A DNA stretch of 35,735 bases, from positions 1-35,735 of IMG/VR virus record IMGVR_UViG_3300008448_011429, one strand, 5' to 3'. Origin of the DNA: a virus. Below, piece by piece: positions 19,867-27,357 of this stretch; the first letter of the stretch is position 1; the number at the start of each line of letters is the position of its first letter. The position numbers and the translations under genes are program-made. The notes beneath the pieces are model-generated. The model searched no databases and was not told where the DNA came from. It worked only from the letters and a program-made list of their open reading frames with translations.

Positions 19867-20040
19867 ATGCCTAATTCTAAACAACGTATAACTGCTCGGG
19901 CGCACAGAAAGCGCAAAATCCGTCTTCGTAATAACCGTCACAAGAGCCTCATGGAGGCTAAAGTTGGTACTCTTCGTGCGCTTGACGCGAATGGCCAATT
20001 ACCTATTTCAATCAAGCAAGTGAGATTGCCTAATGGCTAA
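19867..20040 (+). CDS. Small basic protein resembling the N-terminus of ribosomal protein bS20
   Basis: This is a 57-aa, strongly basic protein. The first 27 residues follow the pattern of bS20: M-x-N-x-K at the start and then K-I-R-L-R-N...K-S, with one residue inserted relative to bS20. The rest does not continue as bS20 and the protein is about 30 residues shorter, so it may be a truncated or mimic version, or simply an unrelated nucleic-acid-binding peptide. Phages are known to carry some ribosomal proteins (for example bS21). The gene has a consensus promoter with leaderless geometry, sits among tRNA and tmRNA genes, and overlaps the next gene by 8 nt. Confidence 0.7.
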   Translation: MPNSKQRITARAHRKRKIRLRNNRHKSLMEAKVGTLRALDANGQLPISIKQVRLPNG

Positions 20041-20332
20041 AACCGCTACAGAAATGACTCTTGCGGATGTTCGCAAGAAGTATGATTCTATCGATTGCTT
20101 TTTCACCTATTATGATGGCGAAAAGGCTGCATTTGATTTTTATGGTACTGATGCAACTGGTGCCGAAGTTCGTATTTCCCTTGGTGGGTGCCCTGCTTGG
20201 ATCAAGCATATGGCATTCGGTCCAAAAGACCCCCTAAATATCAGTGACGCAATGAGCCGTCACGTTCGATATGTCTCTGTTACAGACAATCGTGGCAAGG
20301 TAGTTTACGAACAAATTTTTGACACTAACTAA
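20033..20332 (+). CDS. Hypothetical protein
   Basis: This is a 99-aa soluble protein starting inside the end of the previous gene. It has a short helical start (TLADVRKKYDSIDCFF) and a beta-rich remainder with SLGGCPAWIKHMAFGP and RHVRYVSVTDNRGKVVYE. No family is recognised. Base composition in this and the next gene looks somewhat more GC-rich than in the minus-strand virion genes. It is probably cotranscribed from the promoter at 19833. Confidence 0.6.
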   Translation: MAKTATEMTLADVRKKYDSIDCFFTYYDGEKAAFDFYGTDATGAEVRISLGGCPAWIKHMAFGPKDPLNISDAMSRHVRYVSVTDNRGKVVYEQIFDTN

Positions 20333-20340
20333 GGAAAGAT

Positions 20341-20772
20341 ATGAATAATTCAGATTTTAATGATTTCAAGAACTGGCAGAATGGCGACGATGATGACGCC
20401 AACAACCCCAACAATAATCCTAATGGGTTCTTCTTTTATGGCAACATGGGTCCAGAGTTCCGCAAGATGTGGAACGACATTAACAGTGGGCAAGACTTCA
20501 CTGAAAGCATGAAAGAGTACCTGAACATTGATGACATCATGAAGGAATGGAGCAAGAACAGTCGCCCCAAGAATCCCATGAATAATCGTCGTCCCATGAA
20601 GAAGCCACAGCCCGCAAAGACCACGACCACCTTCTCGCGTGAGGATTATGAGAAGCTTATTGAGATTCGTGGATATCTAAACATTACTGAGCAACGTGCT
20701 CACGTTAAGGCTCTTGACAAGCTTCTTAGTCAGATTGTTATGATTCCAATTGATCCAAAGGATAAGCCATGA
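20341..20772 (+). CDS. Hypothetical protein with Asn/Asp-rich N-terminus
   Basis: This is a 143-aa protein. Residues 1-30 are Asn/Asp-rich and probably disordered (GDDDDANNPNNNPNG). A middle part, MGPEFRKMWNDINSGQDF, is followed by a Pro/Lys/Arg linker and a C-terminal helical domain from about residue 98 (FSREDYEKLIEIRGYLN). The pattern suggests an acidic flexible adaptor with one folded domain. AAGGA lies 5 nt before the ATG, giving a normal ribosome-binding site in contrast to the first gene of the operon. The function is unknown. Confidence 0.6.
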   Translation: MNNSDFNDFKNWQNGDDDDANNPNNNPNGFFFYGNMGPEFRKMWNDINSGQDFTESMKEYLNIDDIMKEWSKNSRPKNPMNNRRPMKKPQPAKTTTTFSREDYEKLIEIRGYLNITEQRAHVKALDKLLSQIVMIPIDPKDKP

Positions 20773-20984
20773 CAGATTATATTCCCGGTTCAGCATATAA
20801 AAAAGGTTACGATACCAGAATGAATGGTGGAGACAAGGCTTCCAACATATATGAATCCAATTCTGTCTACTGGCAGGAATGGCTTGCGGGTTGGGAAGAT
20901 GCCCACAATAAGATCATCAATGAAGCCAGAGCAAATTCTGGCTGTTCAAAACCAAAGTGTTGTAAGAATTTTATTCAGGATTAA
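20769..20984 (+). CDS. Ribosome modulation factor-like small protein
   Basis: This is a 71-aa protein. The pattern AYKKGYDTRMNGGDKA...YWQEWLAGWEDAHN resembles the RMF/CrpP-like family (G-Y-x-A...G...W..GW..A), which includes E. coli RMF, a factor that dimerises and silences ribosomes. Phage relatives are common and not well understood. A Cys-rich tail (CSKPKCC) is unusual and might bind metal. It overlaps the previous gene by ATGA and is followed by a terminator. The similarity is recognisable but short. Confidence 0.6.
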   Translation: MTDYIPGSAYKKGYDTRMNGGDKASNIYESNSVYWQEWLAGWEDAHNKIINEARANSGCSKPKCCKNFIQD

Positions 20985-20987
20985 ATG

Positions 20988-21008
20988 AAACCCCCGAAAG
21001 GGGGTTTT
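20988..21008 (+). terminator. Bidirectional terminator between convergent operons
   Basis: AAACCCCC-GAAA-GGGGGTTTT is a tight GAAA-capped hairpin followed by T residues. On the minus strand it is also followed by TTTCATT, so it can serve both convergent transcripts. It touches the stop codon of the minus-strand gene. Confidence 0.88.
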
Positions 21009-22623
21009 ATGATAGATGAGGTTTCAATATTGTATTTAATCTACCAAGCATATCTTGATCCATCATACTACCTGTGCTTCCATATTCATCAGCACTAATA
21101 GATACTGGAGATAATTCTGGATTGCCTTTTAATGGATCCAATATTCTGGTTGCTTTTCTTGCTGTAACTCTTCGAAGATTTGGGTGGGGATTTGGACCAC
21201 CTGCTTTTCTACTTCTTCTTTGATGACCAGTTTCACCCAATCTTACTTTTCTTTCTGAAGTTGATCCAAGAACTTCAGGACCAGCCATATAAAATCTGCC
21301 ATCATTTCTTTTTACCATGAATGATGATTCTTTGGGATGAAATGCAGCTTCTTTGGTTGGATTATTTTGGTAATAATCATCCATTTCTTTTTTGACTGCA
21401 GAAGATACCTGTTCTCCTCTTCTTACTCTTAATTCTTCGGATTCATGAGAAGTAGAAGTATCTAACAAATCTTTAATTCTTGAAATTTCCATAAATTCAT
21501 TTTTGGAAATTTCACTACTTACATAAGCATCACCATTTGAAATGTCTTTAACATCAATAGGTTTTAAATTCATGCCACCATTATCATCAAAATGAATTCC
21601 ATGTGTATCTTTTGAAGATGCAGAAGCTGGGCTTAAAATGGTTGAATGTGTTGTATCAATATAAGTTTTTAAGTGTCCGGGATTATCTTTTACGGAATGA
21701 TAATTTTTTATATGATTTATTAAACGAGCTTCATATTCACTTTTGAAAGCACGATTTTTTGTATTTGTATGCAAATCCATTAAATTTTTTATATGGAATT
21801 GAAACTGTTCATGGTCATCATCATGTGTACGTGGCATAACTTGTTTTTTTGTTTCCAGTATTAAAAAATCATCATCGTCATCATAATCTTCATTTAGTAT
21901 GCTTAATCCTTCTAAATGATATTCTTCCATGAAGCTCAATGGTTTAAAGTTAATCCAATATAGATCACTTTCTCCTGTATCGGGATCTACTGATCGAACT
22001 GCCATATGTGCTTTTGGATTTCGTCTTTGATATCTCTGAAGATAGTTTTTTGTTTCAGTATCTGGAACATGTTTCCATGCCTTGGCATTTTTAAAGTGTC
22101 CCATTTCTTCTGGACAAACATCAAACATTTCACAATTATCAAGGCCTTTTAGAATCGGAGTGGTTCTTTTTGTTGTTCCCATTGCAGGATCATATCCAGA
22201 TACCGAACCAGTGTTATATCCGGTAGAAGTTCCCGGAGTTCCCATGCCACCAGCTGCCATATCTTCGCAGAGCTCCATGTAGCTGACGGATGGATCGATG
22301 TGAAGGGCAATGTAGCTTTCTACTAATCCAATATATTCTGAATCAGTGATGCCAATCTGTTTGACTTCTTCACCAAATAATTGCATTGTGCTCATATAGT
22401 TGTTGAGCTTGGCTTTTGTGAGTCCAGGTGGCAACTCATCAAAAATTTTCTTTAGTTTTATAATAAGATATTCTAATGGGTCAATGCTGCTTTCCGCTTT
22501 TAGAATATTTCCATTCTGGTCAATAGCGCCACCACGGTATGCTTGGAGGGCTGTATAAGGCTCAGAGACTCCTTGAGCAAACTTATAAAAATAAAATGAT
22601 GGAATGTATTGAGGAGAGTTCAT
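21007..22623 (-). CDS. Large virion-type protein conserved in T4-like cyanophages
   Basis: This is a 538-aa protein. The N-terminal 110 residues contain FYKFAQGVSEPYTALQAYRGG, IDPLEYLIIKLKKIFDELPP and LTKAKLNNYMSTMQLF, a block I recognise from large uncharacterised structural proteins of T4-like marine phages. The middle is acidic (EDYDDDDDF), and the C-terminus has a basic segment (GHQRRSRKAGG) and ends DMLGRLNTILKPHLS. No enzyme motif is visible. It leads a block of similar genes and has an AATAAATA late element 6 nt upstream. A head or neck location is plausible but not shown. Confidence 0.7.
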   Translation of the reverse strand: MNSPQYIPSFYFYKFAQGVSEPYTALQAYRGGAIDQNGNILKAESSIDPLEYLIIKLKKIFDELPPGLTKAKLNNYMSTMQLFGEEVKQIGITDSEYIGLVESYIALHIDPSVSYMELCEDMAAGGMGTPGTSTGYNTGSVSGYDPAMGTTKRTTPILKGLDNCEMFDVCPEEMGHFKNAKAWKHVPDTETKNYLQRYQRRNPKAHMAVRSVDPDTGESDLYWINFKPLSFMEEYHLEGLSILNEDYDDDDDFLILETKKQVMPRTHDDDHEQFQFHIKNLMDLHTNTKNRAFKSEYEARLINHIKNYHSVKDNPGHLKTYIDTTHSTILSPASASSKDTHGIHFDDNGGMNLKPIDVKDISNGDAYVSSEISKNEFMEISRIKDLLDTSTSHESEELRVRRGEQVSSAVKKEMDDYYQNNPTKEAAFHPKESSFMVKRNDGRFYMAGPEVLGSTSERKVRLGETGHQRRSRKAGGPNPHPNLRRVTARKATRILDPLKGNPELSPVSISADEYGSTGSMMDQDMLGRLNTILKPHLS

Positions 22624-22629
22624 CTATAA

Positions 22630-22637
22630 TATTTATT
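22630..22637 (-). promoter_or_regulatory. Late-type promoter AATAAATA
   Basis: AATAAATA on the minus strand overlaps the stop of the upstream gene and lies 6 nt before the ATG at 22623. Confidence 0.55.
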
Positions 22638-23061
22638 TTTCTGTCTGAGACAACTTTCGATCTACTCTTGGATCCGTATTCAATTCTGAATACTTTACTT
22701 CTGGTAAATTTTTTATATTAAATTCTAAGAATACCAAAAAGGATTTCAAATAAGAATATAAACGCGGCTCAACTTTAAATATTAAAATTCTTGCAGTATT
22801 CTCTTCACCAAATACATTTCGTAAAATTATAATATGATTTATTATAAGTCTTTCACGTATTGATTTGAGAGTTTTGTGTTTATGAATTTTTTGAAGTAAT
22901 CTTTTAACGTATTTGATACGTTTTAGATCATCCATAAATTCTATTTTGCCACTGCACTCTTTGTTGAAATAACAAGTTTGACAGAATTCTAAAAAAGTAT
23001 CTTCTGTCAATGGTTTGTTATTGTCTAACATTAATGGTTCAGTGCTCGCATCCGCAATCAT
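22633..23061 (-). CDS. Small conserved T4-like phage protein with Cys pair
   Basis: This is a 142-aa protein. A Cys-containing segment, FCQTCYFNKEC (about residues 26-36), is followed by a helical region RIKYVKRLLQKI and the block RLIINHIIILRNVFGEE, typical of a small family found beside virion genes in T4-like cyanophages. Its function is unknown. It overlaps the previous gene by 23 nt. A start at the internal Met 11 (MLDNNKP) is possible, since no ribosome-binding site favours either. Confidence 0.65.
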   Translation of the reverse strand: MIADASTEPLMLDNNKPLTEDTFLEFCQTCYFNKECSGKIEFMDDLKRIKYVKRLLQKIHKHKTLKSIRERLIINHIIILRNVFGEENTARILIFKVEPRLYSYLKSFLVFLEFNIKNLPEVKYSELNTDPRVDRKLSQTEK

Positions 23062-23596
23062 AATTCATGCTATCTGTATTATACGAAGAAGTTTCAGTTG
23101 GCACAATAACAAGCATTACTTTTCTCAAATGATTTGGTTGCTTGACAACATTCATCGAAAGAGACAAAGAATGTCCTAGTTTTTCCTTGATTCCATCGCC
23201 TTGCTTGAATCCAGTCTTGTTGACATCATCATATGGGTTTTGGCCATAGACTCCAAGCTGAGGGCTTCCGTATTGAACGAGTTCAAATGTGGAAAGACCA
23301 TCTGATACACTGCGATTTGGTGCTGCAAAATCAAGACCAAAAATGTTTAATTTTTGTTTTACAACAGCAAGAATGCTGTCGGGATCAATGTAATCTTTGC
23401 ATGAGAAAGTATAAAGCATTGCATTGATTGCATCAATTTGTCTTGGAAGAGCTAGGTTGAATGTTCCCTTATCGGTTAAAGGTGATTCACCCATCTTTCC
23501 TTGGGGGTCACCGATATAGAGACCACCTCCAAAGGTATGTTCTCCTGCGTCTTCTACTAAAGTTTCGATTTTTTTGATGAGTGATTTAAATTTCAT
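23039..23596 (-). CDS. Conserved T4-like phage virion-type protein
   Basis: This 185-aa protein begins with a helix, MKFKSLIKKIETLVEDA, similar to the short basic starts of many internal or capsid-targeted proteins. It continues with FGGGLYIGDPQGKMGESPL, IDAINAMLYTFS and DPDSILAVVKQKLNIFGLDF, a pattern known from uncharacterised T4-like cyanophage proteins. It ends NYDCGCEH. A CTAAATA element followed by AAGGAAAG lies just upstream. No catalytic motif is seen. Confidence 0.65.
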   Translation of the reverse strand: MKFKSLIKKIETLVEDAGEHTFGGGLYIGDPQGKMGESPLTDKGTFNLALPRQIDAINAMLYTFSCKDYIDPDSILAVVKQKLNIFGLDFAAPNRSVSDGLSTFELVQYGSPQLGVYGQNPYDDVNKTGFKQGDGIKEKLGHSLSLSMNVVKQPNHLRKVMLVIVPTETSSYNTDSMNYDCGCEH

Positions 23597-23605
23597 GGCT
23601 TTCCT

Positions 23606-24376
23606 TTATTTAGTCCTATTTTTTATTAACCCAAACAAATCGGGATTGTAAACCTGTTCATTTAGGTTTTTAATCGTGTTATTTGTTATATTGTAAGCTA
23701 GTTCCACCCAAGGTTTTGGTTGTTTGGGTTTTATGGTTGGTTCTGTATCTTCTTTTAACATGGATGTTACCGATTGAGTACTCCAAGTTTTGCATGCCCA
23801 GTATCTGGCTTTCCATCTTGGTCCTGGATTGTCGCAATTATGTCTAGCTCTAAAATTTTTACGGCGTCCTGGATCATCTCTTTTGATTTCCATATTAGGA
23901 TCACCAAAATTTACTTTTACAACATTACCTTTATCATTCTTTACATAGACTTTGTACTTCTTTACATCACCCTTCATTATCTTGTTTAATTTTACTTTTC
24001 TCTTGGTGTCTTCGTAAATTTCAACCTGCGAACCATCTTCATCAAAATCTTCGTTCAAGTCTGTTCCAAGTATTCCAATAATAGAATTTGTTTCCATTAT
24101 TCTAATGCGTTCACATTTATTCTGATCAACAGTGTTTAATATTAATTTATCTTCATTTAATTCAATAGCATTAATATTAAAAATTTCACCAGATTCCATA
24201 ACCATTATGTCACCGGGAATTAGATCATTTGCTTGTATGGACTTGCAAGTCATAGGAATGACCATGTTTTTATTGTTTACAACAAAAGGAACTGAAGATT
24301 CATTCATCGTATATCTTGATGAATTATTTCTATCTAATATTTTTTTTGTTATAGATTTTAAATACTTTGAAATCAT
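23606..24376 (-). CDS. Virion-type protein with C-terminal FRARHNCDNPG domain
   Basis: This is a 256-aa protein. Residues 1-110 contain a small beta-barrel-like region (NDLIPGDIMVMESGEIFNI). Residues 140-205 hold a block that recurs in many T4-like phage head or core proteins: KKYKVYVKNDKGNVVKVNFG, PNMEIKRDDPGRRKNFRARH, then NCDNPGPRWKARYWACKTW. The two Cys residues (in RHNCDN and YWACKTW) are conserved in that family and may form a metal site or disulphide. The family is often fused to different N-terminal parts. The exact role is unknown. It overlaps the upstream gene by 4 nt. Confidence 0.7.
   Translation of the reverse strand: MISKYLKSITKKILDRNNSSRYTMNESSVPFVVNNKNMVIPMTCKSIQANDLIPGDIMVMESGEIFNINAIELNEDKLILNTVDQNKCERIRIMETNSIIGILGTDLNEDFDEDGSQVEIYEDTKRKVKLNKIMKGDVKKYKVYVKNDKGNVVKVNFGDPNMEIKRDDPGRRKNFRARHNCDNPGPRWKARYWACKTWSTQSVTSMLKEDTEPTIKPKQPKPWVELAYNITNNTIKNLNEQVYNPDLFGLIKNRTK
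23607..23614 (-). promoter_or_regulatory. Late-type promoter ACTAAATA
   Basis: ACTAAATA overlaps the end of the upstream gene. A strong AAGGAAAG ribosome-binding site lies between it and the ATG at 23596. Confidence 0.45.
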
Positions 24377-26748
24377 TTCCAGCTGCCTTTATTTTGAGTC
24401 TCACCTTTTTTGTGACCGTTGTCAGAGCGATTAGAGGATTTATCTCTGACACGTAAATTATTTATACCTTTGGAGCCACCGCTACGAAGGGGTTTCTTGT
24501 GGTCAATATCTTTGCCATCTCCCTTTTTAGCACGACCCTTCTTTTTCATTAGTTCTCGTGCTGCTGTTCTGGCTGCACGTTCTCTTCTTTGTTTGGGCTT
24601 ACCGTGGTAATTCCGATATTCTTTTTTATAATCTCGCTCGTATTCTTCAGCTACTAATTCATTAATTAACATTTCCAAGAGTTCTGGGTACTCTGTCATG
24701 CGGTTAACTGCATTGTGGTAGATTGATTGGAAATTAATCATGAATGGTTCATGACTTTCATTCAAGGAAGTTCTAGAGTCAAGAATAATTCCTGCTTCAC
24801 TATCTGTTATCAATTCGTTTCTTAATAAATTTGACAATACAAAATTGTTTGTAAGAGATTCAACCAATAGATCATTAATGAATATTGCTGCTTCTCCAAG
24901 AACTTCATTGGTGATATTTTCACCTTTTAATACTGGAATCTTGGTTGTCTTATTACCAACAGTGACGTAATTGTATTGAACAGCATTCAAATCTTTGGCA
25001 TTAAATCCTGGAAGTAAACTTGCATTCAATAAAAAGTCATTATTTTTTACCAAATAGTTTACCATGTATTGAATTGGATCTATTGATCCTTTCTTTACTA
25101 ACATACTCTCAAGAGATGGTTTCTTCTCTTCTACAGCTTCTACTACGGTAGTGAATTTCTTTAATGTTTCTGCTGCAGATGTATTATATGTTCCAATATT
25201 CGAAGATGTCATTACATCTTTAGCAGTGCTTACATCTAAAGTTGATTCCAATGAAACTGTATTAAAATAATCATCAGTCATTGGAATAATTCCATTGACT
25301 GTTATCAGATGGTTTGGGGCAAGTTTGGGATCTGTAATGTTATCCCCACGCAAAACAGTCTTTAAAAGATTTCCAATGACTTGTGTTTTTAAAGTATTCT
25401 TTTTGCCTTTCATCAATTCTTTGGCACTTTCTTCCCATGCTTTGCTGTAGGAAGATGCTGAGGCCAATGGATTGAGATTACCTTCTTCGTCAAAAACAGT
25501 TCCAGAGACTTTGCCATCCGGTCCCTTGATTTGCATTTGTTGAAGTTTCTTGAATAGTTTTGGATCTTCTTTGATCTGTCCAACCAATTCATCTGGAACA
25601 AGAATTTCAGAAAATGATTGTTGCCCTTGTTGCATTTTCTGGAATACTTGAGCAAGCTTGGGATCATTGCTGACTGTCTGAGGATTGCTCAATGCTTGGG
25701 TTAAAGCAGCTGCAACATATCCTTTGAAGTTTTTATTTGATTGATCAAATTGATTTGTGGATAGAGACATTTCTCCACCAGCAGCAACCTTGAATTTATA
25801 GTTACCACATTCCATGTCAGCCGCACCTTCTGCATTGACAGGCTTTCCTGTGGTTTCAACATTTGTCAAAAGATTTTGGAGACATTGATCTCCAATTTGA
25901 GAAAGAATCTTCCGTGCAGTGAAGAATGCCGATCTGGTAAACTCTCTTGCATCAGGAGCAAGAGCAAGATATGTTTGCATTTCTTGATCGCTGGATCCAA
26001 CTTTTAGTTTGGCCAAGAAAACAAGAGCATTCAAAACCTGTTGATTGTAGGGAGCATTGCTTGTATTGCTCAACCCATATTCAACTGTTATATTTTCATA
26101 CGATAATCTATCAAAGTCATTGTTAGCAGGTGGCTTGCGCATCATTTTAAAATACTCTGCGCGCAATTCAGGAGGCATACCAACAAGCTGCTCAGGTGAC
26201 ATTTGAGTCATAGCCTGCATCATTTGATCCTTAGACATTTTCTTTGCTTTTGTCTTTTCGGATCTTTCTTTTTCATCTTGATTTTTAGGTCTTGCTTCCT
26301 CTCTTTCTTTTTTCTCTTCAGAAGATTTCTTATTGCGATCACCCTTTTCGCCACCTTCTTTTTGTTTTACATCACCAAACAAAAGCTTGGAAGCTCTGGT
26401 TTGTTCAAAGTTTTGCTCTTGTGTGACTTTTTGCGCTTCTTCAATAGAAAGAGGAGCTTTATTTAATTTTTCATGTATTCCAGCATTAAATGAATCTTTA
26501 AAAATTAACTGGACGTTTCCCGATTTAGTTTTGACTAAAACAACGTCTTTAATAAGATCTTGCTTGGGTCTGCGTTCCCTTGGGGTCTCTTTAGCCCGTT
26601 CTATACGCTTACGAGCCGCGTCACGGGCTTTGGAGTCACCAGAAGCAGATTTGGCCCGTTCTTTCTTTTCAGCGGTTCCAGCCTGTTGTACTGCTTCATT
26701 TACCAGTACATTATTAAAAATTTGGGATAAAAGTGTTTTAAAGTTCAT
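24373..26748 (-). CDS. Large virion-type protein with C-terminal HNH-like domain
   Basis: This 791-aa protein is counted from the ATG at 26748; a TTG two codons upstream also lies in frame. It starts MNFKTLLSQIFNNVLVNEA, similar to the start of the 185-aa protein. Residues 20-190 are highly charged and probably disordered or coiled. The middle is mostly helical. The last 80 residues contain RRERAARTAARELMKKKG, GDGKDIDHKKPLRSGG and INNLRVRDKSSNRSDNGHKK, the pattern of a small HNH-like nuclease family (D-H and N-R-S) common in phages. An HNH tail on a structural protein is unusual. A CCTAAATA element lies 7 nt upstream of the ATG. Confidence 0.7.
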   Translation of the reverse strand: MNFKTLLSQIFNNVLVNEAVQQAGTAEKKERAKSASGDSKARDAARKRIERAKETPRERRPKQDLIKDVVLVKTKSGNVQLIFKDSFNAGIHEKLNKAPLSIEEAQKVTQEQNFEQTRASKLLFGDVKQKEGGEKGDRNKKSSEEKKEREEARPKNQDEKERSEKTKAKKMSKDQMMQAMTQMSPEQLVGMPPELRAEYFKMMRKPPANNDFDRLSYENITVEYGLSNTSNAPYNQQVLNALVFLAKLKVGSSDQEMQTYLALAPDAREFTRSAFFTARKILSQIGDQCLQNLLTNVETTGKPVNAEGAADMECGNYKFKVAAGGEMSLSTNQFDQSNKNFKGYVAAALTQALSNPQTVSNDPKLAQVFQKMQQGQQSFSEILVPDELVGQIKEDPKLFKKLQQMQIKGPDGKVSGTVFDEEGNLNPLASASSYSKAWEESAKELMKGKKNTLKTQVIGNLLKTVLRGDNITDPKLAPNHLITVNGIIPMTDDYFNTVSLESTLDVSTAKDVMTSSNIGTYNTSAAETLKKFTTVVEAVEEKKPSLESMLVKKGSIDPIQYMVNYLVKNNDFLLNASLLPGFNAKDLNAVQYNYVTVGNKTTKIPVLKGENITNEVLGEAAIFINDLLVESLTNNFVLSNLLRNELITDSEAGIILDSRTSLNESHEPFMINFQSIYHNAVNRMTEYPELLEMLINELVAEEYERDYKKEYRNYHGKPKQRRERAARTAARELMKKKGRAKKGDGKDIDHKKPLRSGGSKGINNLRVRDKSSNRSDNGHKKGETQNKGSWK

Positions 26749-26754
26749 CTCCAA

Positions 26755-27357
26755 TTATTTAGGCTCTGGAGAATCCTTATATTTTTCCAATGGATTGAAT
26801 AATTTCAAGTTTTTGACACTTTTAAGCCTACCATTGGCTAAACTTTTAATGTTATTATAGTCAAAACCATTGTTGATTGAAAACTGTCTCAAATTTGTTA
26901 CAGTAAATACTTCATTGGTGACTTTATCTTGAAATACAACTGTTTTGACAGGGATTATTTTCTTTTTCTTTGGTTCTTGTTGTTTTTCATGTGCCCCTAT
27001 AGTTTCCTTAACTTCTCGTACTTCTACGGCTGTCCAACCCTTATAGGTTTTTCTTTTGCCATTTAGCAGTTCACAAATTTTAACAGAGGTCATTCCCTGA
27101 CTTATTGCAAATTCATTCATGTTTTCAAAAAAAGTTTTTTCCCCTGTATCTACTCGTTTTAGCCAATATCCATTATGTTCTTTAACTGGATTGACCCAAA
27201 CCCAATATCTGCCATCTTGTTTAAAGAATCCACCATGAGTTTGTATAAACTGTTCTCTATGCTTTCTAGCCTTAGAACTGTCATTCATCTGAATCCATAA
27301 TTTGGATCCACGACTATTCACTTGATCCCATATGGTTTTTTCTTCACGATACGCCAT
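26755..27357 (-). CDS. DNA-binding protein with two NUMOD-like repeats
   Basis: This is a 200-aa protein. Two segments match the NUMOD pattern of helix-turn-helix modules found in homing endonucleases: FFENMNEFAISQGMTSVKIC followed by ELLNGKRKTYKGW (about residues 76-108), and FTVTNLRQFSINNGFDYNNI followed by KSLANGRLKSVKNL (about residues 151-184). A short aromatic KLWIQMN...GRYWVWVNP region precedes them. No nuclease motif (GIY-YIG or HNH) is visible, so it may be a remnant of a homing endonuclease or a sequence-specific regulator. It overlaps the upstream exonuclease gene by 14 nt and is probably cotranscribed with it. Confidence 0.65.
   Translation of the reverse strand: MAYREEKTIWDQVNSRGSKLWIQMNDSSKARKHREQFIQTHGGFFKQDGRYWVWVNPVKEHNGYWLKRVDTGEKTFFENMNEFAISQGMTSVKICELLNGKRKTYKGWTAVEVREVKETIGAHEKQQEPKKKKIIPVKTVVFQDKVTNEVFTVTNLRQFSINNGFDYNNIKSLANGRLKSVKNLKLFNPLEKYKDSPEPK
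26756..26763 (-). promoter_or_regulatory. Late-type promoter CCTAAATA
   Basis: CCTAAATA on the minus strand lies 7 nt before the ATG at 26748 and overlaps the stop of the upstream gene. GGAG lies immediately before the ATG, too close for a normal ribosome-binding site. Confidence 0.5.

Noticed and set aside
23606-24376. Hint/intein-like domain in the N-terminal half of the 256-aa protein
   Set aside because: The NDLIPGD segment is suggestive, but there is no N-terminal Cys/Ser nucleophile or terminal HN motif.
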